Shown here in pieces: positions 13,139 to 25,859 of a stretch of DNA of 64,000 bases. Both the position numbers and the translations under genes were made by a program. This stretch comes from Ailurus styani. Taxonomy: Eukaryota > Chordata > Mammalia > Carnivora > Ailuridae. Location: the NCBI GenBank assembly GCA_002007465.1, contig LNAC01001208.1, positions 98,299 to 162,298 of the forward strand, read 5' to 3'. The notes under the pieces are model-generated. The model saw nothing but the letters and a program-made list of their open reading frames with translations. It did not search any database and was not told the origin of the DNA. The first letter of the stretch is position 1. Every line of letters starts with the position of its first letter.

Positions 13139-14779
13139 ACAGGATGAGTTGGTCACCTACCCAAGGAACTGGGACTTTCTTGGTTTTAAACTGTAAAGTC
13201 CCATATCCAAGAAACTCCCTCAGCCCTGATTGGTCACTCTATTTAGGCCAAGAAGAGGCAGACCTTCTCACTGGAATTATATTACATCCCATAGTAACCC
13301 ATTTCATCTCCAGTGATCTCTAGTTTACAATTCAGCTGGAGGTCAATTTCAGCTGGAGGTCAATGCATCTGGCTTCTAAAGGTGACAACCTCTACCTCTC
13401 CACAGTCTTCATAGACTAAATTGTCTCTTCCCGAAGGAAACACATTGATTAGCATGCACATTTTGTAATTCCCCACCTGCATTTGAGCTGCCTTACTCAA
13501 AGAGAAGTGGAAAGTGTATTTGTCACAAAAACAAGGCAAAACAACCACCTAATAATGTGGAACACTACATAGAAAACATTAGAGGAGATTCCAACTGTCA
13601 GTATTCCCACTAGGGGCAAATAATTTCACATAGACTGTTTCCCCTTATAAATGGACCTCTGTAATGGGTTTTTTCCTCCTAGAATTCAGGGATTTGGATC
13701 ATGCTTTATCATATCCTAGTGTGTCTTGCTCTAAAACTGACCTTTGGGTATTCATATGTAGGAGGTCTGTTGTACATGCATTTTGGGGGTGTATTTACAG
13801 TTCACAATGACTTCCTTAAACTATGTTCCCTCACTTACAGAGGTGAACTGTATTCACCCAGTATGATCCCACCTCTCAGGGCATAGTTGATTGGATTGGG
13901 GGGATGCAGGGAGATATTGAGCCCAAACTGTGTTTGTATCTCTGGTGGCTGCAGGGAAGAGGGGATTCTGAGAGAAGAATGAAGTCATACATAGAGAGAA
14001 GCAGAGACTGGGGATGAAGAGAGAACCCTGCCAGGGCTCTCCAGGACTCCATTTCAGCCCTTCCTGGCCTGACTGCCATTCTTGCACAGGAGGCCCTGGT
14101 TCCTGATGCTGAGCGTCCTGTGTTACTTGAATCCATTTCTGTTATTTTTCACCACATTGTTGTGTATAGAACTGCTTCCCTAGGGCCATTTTCTTTTATT
14201 TATAGATATAAATGGGCTATGAGACATGATCTGGGACCACACTTGCTGATGTATTCTGAGCCCTTGGCTAGGTTCAGGGGAGACAGAGACGAGCACAGCG
14301 TCTGCTGTGTATTCCATCTGCCCAGTCCCTGTGAGTCTGCAGAGAACTGCATTGTGGGAAGATCCTCCATCCCTCACAGGAAAAGGTACCATAGCAACCA
14401 TGGATGCCTGGTCCCAAGTGTACCAAACTTTGATGTATTTAGTTCCAAAGAAGAAAATGAAAAAGCCCCCAAATTTGTTGTATCCCTTCAAAGGTTTTTT
14501 TTTTAATTGAGGGAAAAATAATAAGTCTGAGTTCCTACTATATCCCAACACTAACCAGGCCAAGGGAGCCTAGGTGTGTGTAAGACATAAGTTACTGCAC
14601 TGTGCATCTGTGTGGTCTCATCTCCCATTTGTAGTGTCAACAAAAATGCGGTTGTCTGCCTTCCCATTAATAGGAGCTTAGAGAAGCAGAACAAAGCATG
14701 AGACACTGCTCATCCCCTCCAGGACCTCATCATCCCAATGGGCTAAGAAAGCATGTATAAAATAATGAGCTATAGCACA
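13139..14779. other. No gene or repeat recognised
   Basis: A small tandem duplication (ttcagctggaggtcaa, twice) is visible at 13331-13362. The longest open frames (about 128 codons near 14120-14563, on both strands) show no recognisable domain and are within what chance gives. Confidence 0.5.
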
Positions 14780-15070
14780 AAATGGTGTGGTCAAAGTCTG
14801 CATGGGTGGTGCAGGTGAGACCTGTCTGTGGGACTCAAGAGGGAGGGCCCAGTGGGCTGGAGTGATCTGGGAAGGCTTTATGGAGGAGGCAAGTCTTGTT
14901 CCTCAAATGAGGGAATTTTTGCTTGGCAGAGAGATGGAGGGAGGATGTTCCAAGGAGACAGTTTTGGAGGTGACACAGTCTAGCCCTGTCTCAGCAGCTA
15001 GATTGGCTGGATCCTTGTCTGGGAAGCCAGACTAGGTATGGTTTGTGGAGACCCTCTGTAGGGAATGGGA
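14780..15070 (-). mobile_element. Possible L2 remnant
   Basis: The phrase gggaaggctttatggaggag and the following gatgttccaaggagac resemble antisense L2 3'-region sequence. Short and diverged; low certainty. Confidence 0.3.
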
Positions 15071-15343
15071 AACCTTGAAAAGTTTAGGAATAAGGAGTGC
15101 CACATACAAAGTTTGGCTCCATAGAGCTTATTTCTCCTAGTGTTGACAGAATGTGTGGAGTGCTAGAGGCTGGAGCCCTTTTTGGAGGTATAGGTCTAGT
15201 TGGGGTGAGACATGCTAGGTACTTTCATGAGTGTTAGGACATTCTATAAATGGCCTAACAAAAAAAGCTGTAGTTGAAAGTCTCGAATCACCTCGCCTCC
15301 TGGGTCTGCAGGGTTTTCTTCTAGGGAACCGATTTTATTATTT

Positions 15344-15895
15344 GATATGATGGGGTTCAGGACAGGCTACTTCAAAATATGGTACCTTGGCATGTGGAAT
15401 ATCTCAAGCTGAAGGAGTTTGAGAAAGAAGTAGAAGCAGGAAGGTCATTGTGATCCCCAATCTCATCTACCACTCACCCTTCTTCCCTGAAATAGGTCAT
15501 AAAACTTCCATGTGAAAGATAGCCTCCCTGTATCAGGAGGAGGCAAGACTTTCTTATTACCAGAGACTGGCATTTTGGGAGTCAAGAAATCTTACAAACA
15601 AACCTTATTAAACTCACCCTTATCTTCATAATTACCTCTTCACCATTTACTACCCTTAGCCCAAACCCCTTTGTCCCATCAGTTTTTCACATATTTATTT
15701 CTTTGTCTAAAAGGTATAAAAGCATCTTGTTCCAGTCACTTCTTTAGGTCTTCATTCTCTAGTGAAGGCTCCCATGTACATGTAAAAATTCAGTAAAATT
15801 TGTATGTTTTTCTCCTGTTAATCTGTCTTTGTCGTTCGAAAATTTTGGCCCCATCAAGGGACCCATAAAATGTTGAGGAAAATGTTTTCCTCCCC
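15344..15895 (+). mobile_element. Probable solo LTR of an old endogenous retrovirus (class I-like)
   Basis: Shows an LTR-like order: an upstream region, TATAAAAG at 15715-15722, a downstream block with gtgaaggctcccatgtac, an imperfect polyadenylation signal (AGTAAA near 15792), then ttctcctgttaatctgtctt and a U5-like end. No gag, pol or env sequence adjoins it. The family was not determined; exact ends are approximate. Confidence 0.45.
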
Positions 15896-16304
15896 TATAA
15901 ATGCTGATATTGTTTATAGACATCCCAGTGACTGCGAATATATGAATGGAGAGGCTGTGGAATAGTGAATGAATCTGGCCTGAGCAAGGCCACAACAGTG
16001 TCTAAGAAATGGTGTTGAGCTATATTCACCCAAGAGAGGAGACAATGGTAGTTATATTGCTCAGAGGGCACAGAAAACCCAACTGTCAAAGTCTGCAAAT
16101 CTTGCAGTATTAGCTCTGTGTTCACTGTTAATGCATATTGAGGCCTTTTTACTGCATGTACCTCCAACTCTCCACCTGAGGGCATTCTCTGGTATGCTTG
16201 GTCAAAGATGGGTAGGCAGAAGTTCATACCCCTGGAAGCCCTCAGCTTTTGATTGCCCTTAGTATTTGATATGTTCATACCCCCACTTCCTCACCACTGT
16301 CCCC
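15896..16304. other. No gene or repeat recognised
   Basis: Contains a 127-codon open frame on the minus strand (15895-16278) with no domain I recognise. Confidence 0.45.
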
Positions 16305-16530
16305 AAGGTAGGAGAGCTCTGTGCCGTGTTCTACACCCTCTTGATTGATCCTCAGTTGCCCACAGTGGTGTCCTGATCTATCCTATATACTTTATTGGGT
16401 GGCTTCTCTTCCCTGCTTCATTTCCCCATTCCTCTAGTGGTACTTCCTGGGGCCACCTCCCAAATAAACTATGTGCACTCAAATTCTCACTTCAGGGTCT
16501 GTTTTTAGGGATTCCAACCTAAGACAAGTC
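16305..16530 (+). mobile_element. Possible old LTR 3' part
   Basis: The phrases caaataaactatgtgcactc, ttctcacttcagggtctg and a final caacctaagaca recall the polyadenylation/U5 end of an old mammalian LTR. Only the distal part is recognisable. Confidence 0.35.
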
Positions 16531-17974
16531 AGTCAAAACCAGATAACTGGTGTTCTGCATCTAGACATTCTCCTTTCACAGAAGGGAAATTGGAATCACT
16601 GCTTATTGGACCAGGAGCTTTAATTCTTAGCCTTTCTGGGGAAGGGACTTTCTAGGTCTACTTGTCTAGATATAGATAAGCTACTGGTGGCTTGCTGTGG
16701 GATGGCCCCAAGTCCCGTGCTTGCTCTGGACAACCACCTTCACTTTGAGTGTTGTAGTATCATCATGTTTCTGTCAATCAAGTGGACATGCATGGGCAAT
16801 TTGTGGGAATCAGTTTTGTGTTGTTTGATAGCTCTGTAGATGGAAGAGGGTATGTGGTCACTGTGTGGCATTTGGAGGCAAGGCCAGATCTAAGGATGGA
16901 GGGTAGGTGGCAGCAAAGTCTTGGTCATATCTGTTGGAACTTAACATCCTATTTTCCTTGTGTTGGAGGTGTATTTCAGGCTCACCACTCCAGAGGTTTG
17001 AAGTTTTTTTCTTTCCTCGTGACTGTTTTTGAACAAGCTGACGTCAGCATTCTTAAACTCCATACCCTCTATGGCCATATTGTTTTGAAACTGCTTACAC
17101 CATCAAATTTAAAAATTTAAAGCCAGGAAATAGATGATTCCAATAAAAGCAAATTATGGAGGACTTTTAAATCTTACAAATCCACTTGTTTGCACATCGG
17201 AGGCTGATAATTTTTAGTGCATGTGACTAAAAGTAATTGGTTAACTGCCATTGACTTTCCTTAGATCCTCTTTCTGAGCCTGGCTCTTCTTGGGCTCCTT
17301 AAAGAAGGCAGTCAGTTGGATTGAAATGGTTTCTGGTAGCTGATCCCCAAGTAGGCAGATTAGATCAAACCAGAGAGCCTATAAAACATCAAGTGTGCAT
17401 CAAAAATCAGGAAAGATGTAATTATTGATTTTGAAGATCAAAAAGTGATTCTAAATAACTGAGAATATTAGTACTATTGTCCTTTAGGTAACACAGTCAA
17501 TTATCAAAAGAGCTGTGAGAACATTTTTTGGGGGCAATTTTATTCCCACTAATGTTTTAAAATTTCTCTGTAAGATCACAGGTGAGGTCCAATCTCAGCT
17601 TGTTTGAGTGTCTGAAATGGGCCTTTGTAACCACAGCCATCATCATGAAATCTTACTTCTTTTTATGTTCTCTCTGGTCCTATGCTTATTGAGAGGGTGA
17701 CTTTGAGGACAAAGTTAGCAGTGACATAAGTAACCAGTCCATCTGTAATTAACTTTCATGATGGTTCAAGGGGGCTTAGGCAGGCTTTTTCATCCTAGAG
17801 ACTCCAGTAGAATCAGAGAATGTGTCCAGTACCAGAAGTTCTTGATAACATGCTAAGAAGACAAAGGAGTCTCCCCTTGCAGTGGTGGGAGACTTTGATG
17901 AAGGGTTGAAGTGACTTATATGGTAGAGGAGGAGGATTTGATCAAAATACTCCAAAGATAGAGAAGTAGTGAAA
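16531..17974. other. No gene or repeat recognised
   Basis: No long open frame, no clear repeat. Confidence 0.45.
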
Positions 17975-18517
17975 AGAAGGGGCACATGAACCCCAATGTT
18001 CATAGCAGCAGTGTCCGCAATAGCCAAACTGTGGAAGGAGCCGAGATGTCCTTCAACAGATGAATGGTTAAGGAAGATGTGGTTCCTGTATACAATGGAA
18101 TGTTACTCAGTTATCAGAAAGGATGAATATCTACCATTTACACCAACATGGATGGAACTGAAGGGTATTATGCTAAGTGAAATAAGTCAATCAGAGAAAG
18201 ACAATTATCACATGGTGTCACTCATATGTGGAATGTAAGGAATGGTGCAGAGGACAATAGGGGAAGGGAGGGAAAACTGAATGGGAAGAAATCAGAGAGG
18301 GATAAAAATCATATGAAATTCTTGACTCTGGGAATCAAACTGAGGGTTGAAGAAAGGGAGGAGGTTGGGGTTTGGGGTAACTGGGTTATGGGCATTAAAG
18401 AGGGTACATGATATGATGCACACTGGGTAATTACATTCAACTAATGAATCATTGAACATTATATCAAAAACTAGTGATGTACTATACCTTGGCTAATTGA
18501 ATTTAAATTTAAAAAAG
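17975..18517 (+). mobile_element. L1 3'-end fragment, older subfamily
   Basis: Carries the last part of ORF2 (ggggcacatgaaccccaatg, tacaatggaatgttactcag, gacaattatcacatggtgtc) and a 3' UTR that ends in ttggctaattgaatttaaat. This UTR type differs from that of the young L1 at 8462-10349. No clear TSD was seen. Confidence 0.85.
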
Positions 18518-19069
18518 GTACCAGAATGAGCACAACCATGAACCATGCCCCTTTCTTCACTAGATCTTTAGAAATTACAGAAAAGACATAAAACACATCT
18601 TTTATGCCTCTGTAAAATGTCACATATTGCTTTTGATGGACCTGAAAACATGAGGAATGCAAAAAAGCCAGTAAGGAGATGAGATCAGATTGAAAGTGAA
18701 GTTCATCAATTAAAACACGTGCAGGTGAAGATTCTTTAGAAGATGAGACCAGTCCAGGGGTATCGCACAAGGGCTCCAGCAGAGCTTGGGGCTTGAGGTT
18801 GTCAGACAGAGAGAGAGGGGCCCTTGGGGTCTCCTGCCCAGGTAATTGATAAGGTATTGCTAGAGCAGCCAGATTGTTATCTTCATCAAGCAGCAGCAGG
18901 CCAGCAGGCAGGTGGGAACATCTATAATTGGGAAAGAGGACAGTGTACCAGGTAGATGCTGCTGTCAGGAATTGACAAACTACTGACAAATAACATCTCG
19001 ATATGAAGTATTTCCCAAACACCTGCAGTATTTCCATCAAATTTGCGAACAAGACAAAGATAGCACAGC
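18518..19069. other. Unassigned; contains a 193-codon minus-strand open frame
   Basis: An open frame at 18471-19052 (minus) is the longest outside recognised repeats, but its 3' end runs into the L1 remnant. I recognise no domain, and no poly-A or splice signals frame it. Probably chance. Confidence 0.4.
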
Positions 19070-19925
19070 ACTACTATTTTTAAACGTTATACTAGAGGCT
19101 GATGCAGTAAGAGTTAAAATGAGATATTTGGAGATGATATTACTGACAAGAATCAAAGAAAATTGAGTGACAAGGTAGTAGAACTCATTAGATTTCTATA
19201 AAGTGGTCTGATGTAAGCTCCACATAAAAAGTCAAAAGATTTCTTAAATATTAGCAATAATAAATTAGAATATGTAATACAACTGTAGTTCCATACCCAC
19301 AACATTAGAAAATATCTAGTAATAAATATAACAACAAATGTGTAAAATCTACATGAAAAAAATTACAAATCTTCTTATGAAATGTCACTGATAAAGATCT
19401 GAGTAAGTGAAGAGCCATATTGTATTTCTATACTTTGTCAGTTCTCACTAAATTAATCCATAAAGCACAAAAAGATTTTTAAAAAGCATAAGAGGGAGTG
19501 CAATATAGATTCTTGCCTTATCTGCTATAAAAATATATCATGATATATATCACATATGTTATATACAATAAATTAAAGGCCAAATGCACAAGTTATACCT
19601 ATAAAAATATTAGAAGAAAATATAAGAGCATTTGTTAATAATCTTGGGATAGAGAAATTTTCTTAAGCAAGGCACAATGCAGGGGGGAACATAATTGATA
19701 GATTTTAATAGATTACATCAAAATTAAAGCTTCTGTATAACAAATGATATCATAAAACCACTCAATTACAATTACAATTAGAAAATATTTGTAACATATG
19801 GCAGTTAAATGATTAATATCCAGACTACATAAAGCACTCCAAAAAACAATCAGAAAAAAGATAAAACAGTGCTATATACAAATGAACGTGTCTGAGTCAC
19901 AGAATTATCATACACTTAGAAGTGC
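19070..19925 (+). mobile_element. Ancient L1 ORF2 remnant
   Basis: Highly diverged L1 ORF2 sequence. Recognisable pieces are tattagaagaaaatataaga, tcttgggatagagaaatttt, the catcaaaattaaagcttctg block and tgattaatatccagactaca. Many stops. Confidence 0.6.
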
Positions 19926-20189
19926 AGACAAAATATATTTTATTTTTTTTCTCTATGCTTGATCTTACCTCTTCTGTTGGGATCCCATGATTTTGTGCAC
20001 TTTAGTAAACTTAATGTGAACTAATAAATTAAGCAGTTTCTTTAGGTAGACACCAGTCTCATTTGGATAAGATGCCTTGGGTTTCTGACTTCTATCCCTC
20101 CTTCCTTGTGCACTAAGATGCATCTGAGTGTGTGGGCAAGTCTGTGGCTTGTGTGGCCTTATGATGATAAGAACAAGTAGAGGATTCAT

Positions 20190-20387
20190 GAGGTAGCTGG
20201 ATGGCTCAGTCAGTTAAGTGTCTGACTCTTGATTTTAGCTCAGGTCATGATCTCAGGGTTGTCAGGCCCTGTGCTCAGCAGGGAGTCTGCTTGAGATTCT
20301 CTCTCTCCCTCTTCCTCTACCCCTCCTTCTGCACACATACTCTCTCTCAAATAAATAAATAAATCTTTTCTTTCTTTCTTTTTTTTA
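20190..20387 (+). mobile_element. Carnivore SINE
   Basis: Forward SINE (tagctggatggctcagtcag) with an AAAT tail running into a T/C-rich tract. A 21-bp perfect TSD, starting aagaacaagtag, is at 20169-20189 and 20388-20408. Confidence 0.95.
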
Positions 20388-20792
20388 AAGAACAAGTAGA
20401 GGATTCATATGTTGACTTCTGAATCCTCACTTATGTTGCTTGCCTTGGTTGTTGGATTGTGGCAATCCAGGTGTCACCTGTCCCATGCCCAAGTCTCTGA
20501 TCTCCTTTGGCATCTGCAGCTGAAATTTGCATCAATGTCTTGGGTTCTGGTTTTTCTCCCAGCTGGGTGTCCATTCTGGCTGACCAGACCTCACTGCTGC
20601 CCTCACTATGGTCCCCTTAAGGTCTACCTATGTCCCAAGTCATGTGGCCCATCCTACAGCTCTTTCCTATGAATGAACTACTTCCCCTCATCAGTGTCCT
20701 CCCTTTTTGGTATGCTCTCCAGCTGGCCACCCAGATTCCTTGGCACCTGAAAAGTCTACAAGAAACCCTGGGTTCCATCAGTGCCACATGGA
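20388..20792. other. No gene or repeat recognised
   Basis: Apart from the SINE's target duplication, nothing recognisable; one 87-codon frame with no domain. Confidence 0.4.
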
Positions 20793-20985
20793 AGGTTGCC
20801 AGATAAAATACAGGCTATCCAGTTAAATTTGAATTTCAGATGAAAACAAATAGTTTTTTAGTATAAGTATGTCCTAAATTTCGTCTGTCTCAAGTATTGC
20901 ATGGTGCATAGTAACACTAAAAAAGTATTCATTGTTTATCTGGAATTCAAATTTAACTGGGCAGTCTTTATTTTTATTTTCTAGA
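20793..20985. mobile_element. Palindromic MITE (MER53-like DNA transposon)
   Basis: The left arm (ccagttaaatttgaatttcag) reappears as its complement on the right (ctggaattcaaatttaactg), and the inner arms also pair (ttttttagtataagta against ggtgcatagtaacactaaaaaa). The long inverted repeat fits a non-autonomous DNA transposon; the family name is recalled. Confidence 0.65.
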
Positions 20986-21969
20986 TCTGTCAACACTAGT
21001 CATGTGGGAGCCAAAGGCTGCTTGGGAAGGTTTAACTCAAGTTCTTCCTTCTGCCTGGCACTTCTGCCACCTTGCACACTGGGTTGAGTTGGTTGTGCCC
21101 ACCCCTGCTGCGGCTAGGGGGAGTGTGAGACCACCTCCTTCCACAACCTGGAAGGGAAGGGGGTTGGAGTTCTCCTGCCTTTTGCTTTCCCCCCAATTTA
21201 TACACACATCTCTACTCCTTCAACCCAGAGCAGTGAACTAGAACAAATGGCTCTTGGCAAGCTACTGGCCTCTCCTTTGATCTCTTCCAGGTCTGCACCC
21301 TATTTTCTTAAGGCCTCCAGGCTTTTGATAAGTTAAAGGAGAGAGATAAAGGAATTGAGAAAATCGCTTTCTCTCTGCCCACAGCCTGGGTTTAGAGCCC
21401 CTTATATTGTTGTGAACTGCAACCTTATTTTGAATATCAGAATGTGAATATTAATTCTTGGTATCACTGCTGCAGATAATTCTAAAATCCCTCCCTGGAG
21501 TCCCCAGCCCCAAATACAATTGAATTCCTCATGCTCACTAGGGAAAGTCCACTAAGGTGTAATTTTCAAAAAGTTAGAAATATGACTCATATATATATAA
21601 AATGAACATATGCCAAAGGTTTTATTTAACTCATTAATTCTTAAAGGAGTCAGTCAGTTGCTAAAACAGGTTCAAATCAGCATTTGAGTTACAGAAAGTT
21701 ATATCCTCTCTGGGACAAAATCCATTTCTATTGCTATGGACAGGAACCATTTACATTGCTACTACTTGTTTTCAGTTTCACTGCTACCCTTACAGGTGTG
21801 TAAAATAGCCTAGCCAAGAGAAAGTTAGCCAGAGGCACACCCCTCTATGGAATTAGATAACCCATGGAGGGTTCCCTTGGCCATGTCCAGGTTGCCACTG
21901 ACAGGATACCCAGGGATCTCTTGCTCATTCCCAAATCTTGGGCAGGTTTTCCTTTAAAAAGTATAATAT
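20986..21969. other. No gene or repeat recognised
   Basis: Unassigned sequence with only short open frames. Confidence 0.4.
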
Positions 21970-22074
21970 TTTCTTGAGCACTGGGTGTTATATGCAACTA
22001 GTGAATCATGGAACACATCAAAAACTAAATGGTGTACTATATGTTGGCTAACTGAACATAATAAAATTTTTTTA
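21970..22074 (+). mobile_element. Short L1 3'-end fragment
   Basis: Contains gagcactgggtgttatatgc, gtgtactatatgttggctaa and an A/T-rich end. Same 3' UTR type as 3657-3792. Confidence 0.7.
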
Positions 22075-22133
22075 GCCTGTTAAAATACTAGAAGATAAGT
22101 TGAAAGAAGAGGAAATATGAATGACCAATTAAT

Positions 22134-22329
22134 TTTTTAAAGATTTTATTTATTTATTTGACAGAGAGAGAGGCAGAGAAGCAAGTAGGCAGAGAAGCAG
22201 GCAGAGGGAGAAGGGGAAGCAAGCTCCCTGCTGAGCAGAGAGCCTGATGCAGGGCTCAATCCCAGGACCCTGAGATCATGACGTGAGCCGAAGGCAGAGA
22301 CTTAACCCACTGAGCCACCTAGGTGCCCC
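22134..22329 (-). mobile_element. Carnivore SINE
   Basis: Reverse SINE with the exact TSD tgaatgaccaattaat at 22118-22133 and 22330-22345. Confidence 0.95.
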
Positions 22330-22345
22330 TGAATGACCAATTAAT

Positions 22346-22625
22346 ATAAGACTCTTGTATTATGCTCAATCTCACCAGCATATACATGGGAAATCCATAA
22401 TAAAACAACATAAGAATATTCATCAGTTAATATCCAAGGTGGAGAAGAGAAGATTCCCATGCATTGATGTTGGAAGTATAAACTGGTTGCATTTTTTTTG
22501 AGTACAGTTTGGAACTGTCTACTGAAATTTTAAATGCATGGGTATTTAACCCACCAATTTCACATGTAGGTATATTTTCTAGAGAGACATTTGCAAACAT
22601 GCAGATGCACAATCATGATAGCACC
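22346..22625 (+). mobile_element. Ancient L1 ORF2 C-terminal remnant
   Basis: Reads like a decayed ORF2 tail: ttggaagtataaactggttg, gtacagtttggaactgtcta, aatttcacatgtaggtatat. Diverged and broken. Confidence 0.5.
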
Positions 22626-22629
22626 ATTG

Positions 22630-22835
22630 GTTCATCTACCAAGTGTTCACAAAGTGCTTACTGTATGGGAAGCTCAGAGATGTTTAAGATAAATCAGTGA
22701 GTAAGCCAGGCAAAGATCCCTGCCCTGGTGGAACTTGTATTCTCATGGGGGTAGACAGGCAGTAAACAATTAATATAAGGAATATGTAAATTCCCTAGTA
22801 TTTCAGAAGATAATAAATATAAGGGAGTATAAGGA
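22630..22835 (-). mobile_element. L2 3'-end remnant
   Basis: Antisense of the L2 3' region: gtgcttactgtatgggaagc, gatccctgccctggtggaac, gtagacaggcagtaaacaat. Confidence 0.5.
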
Positions 22836-22839
22836 GGAA

Positions 22840-23260
22840 AAAGTTTTCCTCGATCTTCTTAGGGTCCCTGGCTTGGTCTGAAGATTAAACTGACAAAGAT
22901 TAACAGGAGAAAAGCATACACAATTATTTAAAGTAAGTTTTATGTGACATGGGAACCTTAGTTAGGAAATGAAAACCTGAAGAAATAGACCTGTGAATTT
23001 TTATGCTAGGTTTGAAGAAGAGTGGACAGTCATGGAGGAATATGGTAGGTTAAGGAATAGGAGCTAAGCATAGTAAACTGGGGGAAACTTATTGCTAAAT
23101 TCAGATGCTTCTTGCTATCCCTTTTTCTTTGGAGGTAAGAATGCTCTTTTCTCTGGGTATAGGGAGGGTACCTCTTGTGTTCCAGGAGAGAAGGGTTGGG
23201 AGAAGGTCAGAATGAACTTCCTGCTCCTACCATTTTCTCAAACTCCTTCATCTTAACATA
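22840..23260 (-). mobile_element. Probable LTR remnant, opposite orientation to 15344-15895
   Basis: The block tgacaaagattaacaggaga at 22891-22910 is close to the complement of ctcctgttaatctgtctttg at 15808-15827, followed by LTR-like sequence. I take it as a related LTR on the minus strand; ends are uncertain. Confidence 0.45.
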
Positions 23261-23379
23261 TTCAAGATGCAAAGGTGCCTTATTCTGGGGTAGTGTGTCC
23301 TGAACTCTATTGGGAGAATCAGAATTACTTGGGGGGTGGGGTGAGAGTGGGAAACAGGTTTCAAAATTAAATAAAAGTG

Positions 23380-23560
23380 GCTGGGGTGGGTATCACTGAG
23401 GTGAGATCTGGGAAAGCCTTGCAGTTTAAGGAAGGAGTCATGCACATATCCTGGGGAAAAGCAAGTGCAAATACCCTGAGCTGAGAGTGGGCTTGGCGTG
23501 TCTAATAGCAAGGAAGCCCATGTACTTGGATCAAGGTGGATGCAGGCAGGGCATTTCTTG
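23380..23560 (-). mobile_element. L2 remnant
   Basis: Phrases such as gcaagtgcaaataccctgag and gggcttggcgtgtctaatag match antisense L2 (compare 55240-55300). Confidence 0.45.
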
Positions 23561-24605
23561 TTCCATTAAAAAAATAGCATTTATTTTAAGAAGCTAAAAA
23601 TAAACTTAAAAATATTTGATAGCTACAGTCATTGACTTTCTCAAGCTCTACATGATAATGCTTCCATCTCACTTTTTTGAACATAAAAAGCAATTTGTTG
23701 TACTGATGTATGACAAAATTTTAAAGGTTCCAAAAAGTATAAAGTAAAGTACCACTCAGAGATAATCATTATTCACATTTTAGTGTATTTACTTCCTACC
23801 ACCCCCTCATACATAAGCTGTTAAAGAAAAAAGTTATTCTGACACTTTTTTAAAATGGTAAAGAAGACGACTCAGGTAATCCTGGGATTGTTGTAATGGG
23901 TAACAAGACTGTTGCCATAACAGACAGAGATGAGGCTCAACTCTGAATACAGCAAGAATAGGTGGTGGTTTATCACCAATGAGCAGAATGTGAGGGGTCA
24001 GTGGGTGGAAAATTACCCAGAGGAGAAGTCAAGGGGGCGGGGGATTCTTACTGAAGACAGGCCAGGGTGATCCCATATGATGATTCTTGCTAAGACTAGG
24101 CCATGGAGGCCCAGGGAAGGAGAGGGTTCAATGCTGAGGCATAATTGAGAAGTGGGCTCAGAGGAACGTGACTGGAGTTTGGTCAAGGAGAGCCTTTGTC
24201 AGTGCAATGGGGACAAATGTTATATTTATTGAGGAAAGACCCTACCCCTTCTTTTCATTTGTTGCCACATGAGCCCTCCCCAGCAGAATGGGAAAGCAGA
24301 GAAATGAAAGAACAAGGATAGTAGAATCTGAGTAAGCCACTGGCCTTGAAGGTAAAGTAAGCGGAACAGAAGACAAACTCTGCTTGCCCTAAGGGAAGAG
24401 GGGAAGGTTGTGTTAGAGAAAAAGGATGGGAGCCTGGATATTATATACAATTTTCTCCTAATACCTCTTGATAAAAAGTGAAACCATAACATTAGGTATT
24501 GGGATTAGTATTTACGGTTCCCCAGGGAAGCACTGATTTTGACAGATAATCAAGTAGGGAGCTCCTAATTAGCACCTAGTGAAGCTAGCCCTGACTGTTA
24601 AGATG
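23561..24605. other. No gene recognised
   Basis: AT-rich left part (23570-23830) may be an old L1 remnant; the rest is unassigned. Confidence 0.4.
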
Positions 24606-24790
24606 CAAGATCAACTTTGTGCTGTGAGGCAAGCAGCTCTGTCTAATTTGCTCTTCAGGTACCAATCTGTTGTGTAACCCTGAATAAGTCATTCAACTTG
24701 CCCAAGGCTTTACTTTCCTTATCAGTGGGTAAACTGAATGAGTGGAATCGGTCCATTTGTAAGCACCTATGAGTCTATAAAATTAAGGTT
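24606..24790 (+). mobile_element. MIR SINE
   Basis: Core phrase tgtgtaaccctgaataagtc followed by attcaacttgcccaaggctt and ttaccttatcag-like sequence matches the MIR core in sense orientation. Confidence 0.6.
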
Positions 24791-25655
24791 GTTGTGAAAT
24801 GAGATCTCTGCTTTCCCCTTGTCTTGGGCAGCCTCACCCCATTTCACTTTGGCAAATGTATGTACCTTCTTATCCCTTGAAAATTGTGGCTGGCTCTTTG
24901 GCATCTGTTTGTTCCTGTGGTCTCTCTGGAAGTGTCCTTCCTGTTGCCTCATTGCACCAACCTCAGGGTTCTCAGTAAGAGCAGACTAGTGGTTACCAGG
25001 ATGTGCCATGGTGGTCAGAATATTGAGTCTGGACTAGGGTGAACCTGAGGGAAAGGATTTTTTAATGAGTTTGTGTGGGCAGTGAGATGATCCATGTGAT
25101 GGTAGAAAAAGCTTAATGGAGATGCTTCCTCCTTTCTCTTCTTCCATCTACCCTCTCCTCCAGCCCTGTTGCCTACCAGAATTGAGCTACTTAATTATCA
25201 TTGCTGATAAAGATTAATTGTAATCATGTAGCTTGTGAATGAGTAAAAAGAGAAATTGCATGTGAGTCACCCAGGGTCTTCTTCCAAACCTTGCTGCAAA
25301 CTAAGCTCTTTTTTTTTTTATGACTTCCATGCTTTGCAGGGACTCTAATTTTCCCCCACTGGTGACCATTATGGTGCTTTATATAGAACAGTGAAACAAC
25401 ATGGCACATTAATCTTTGAGAATGACACAGTCAGACAGTGCCTTCATAAGCAGCAGGCTCTGATGCAAACATGAGCAAATGAGACACAACTTTAGCTTAC
25501 CTGCAACACTATTGCTCTGCATAGCTTTCCCCCCTGTGGCCCACACAACACTTTTGAAACATCATGGACAATGCCAGCTTTGTCCCTAACTCCTGGAGAG
25601 AGGGACTGTCACAAATGGCCAGTTTAGAGCTGGATGTGGGCATTTGACCTATACT
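24791..25655. other. No gene or repeat recognised
   Basis: Unassigned; short open frames only. Confidence 0.4.
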
Positions 25656-25859
25656 CACAGGCCCTTCTGCTGCCTCCTGCTCTGGGCAACCATCTCTCTC
25701 CTGGATTATTGCAATAGCTCTGTGACTGGGCTCCCTGTTTCTACAGCTGCCCCCACAGTGTACTTTCAAATTAGCAGCTAGAGGGATCCTTTGACAATGT
25801 AAGTTTGATCATGTCACTGCTCCCTCCTCAAAGCCTACCCAGGCTCCCCATCCCATTCT

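Noticed and set aside
18471..19052. 193-codon minus-strand open frame as a possible gene
   Set aside because: One frame of this length is about what chance gives in 64 kb read six ways; it runs into an L1 remnant, and has no recognised domain, promoter, splice or poly-A context.
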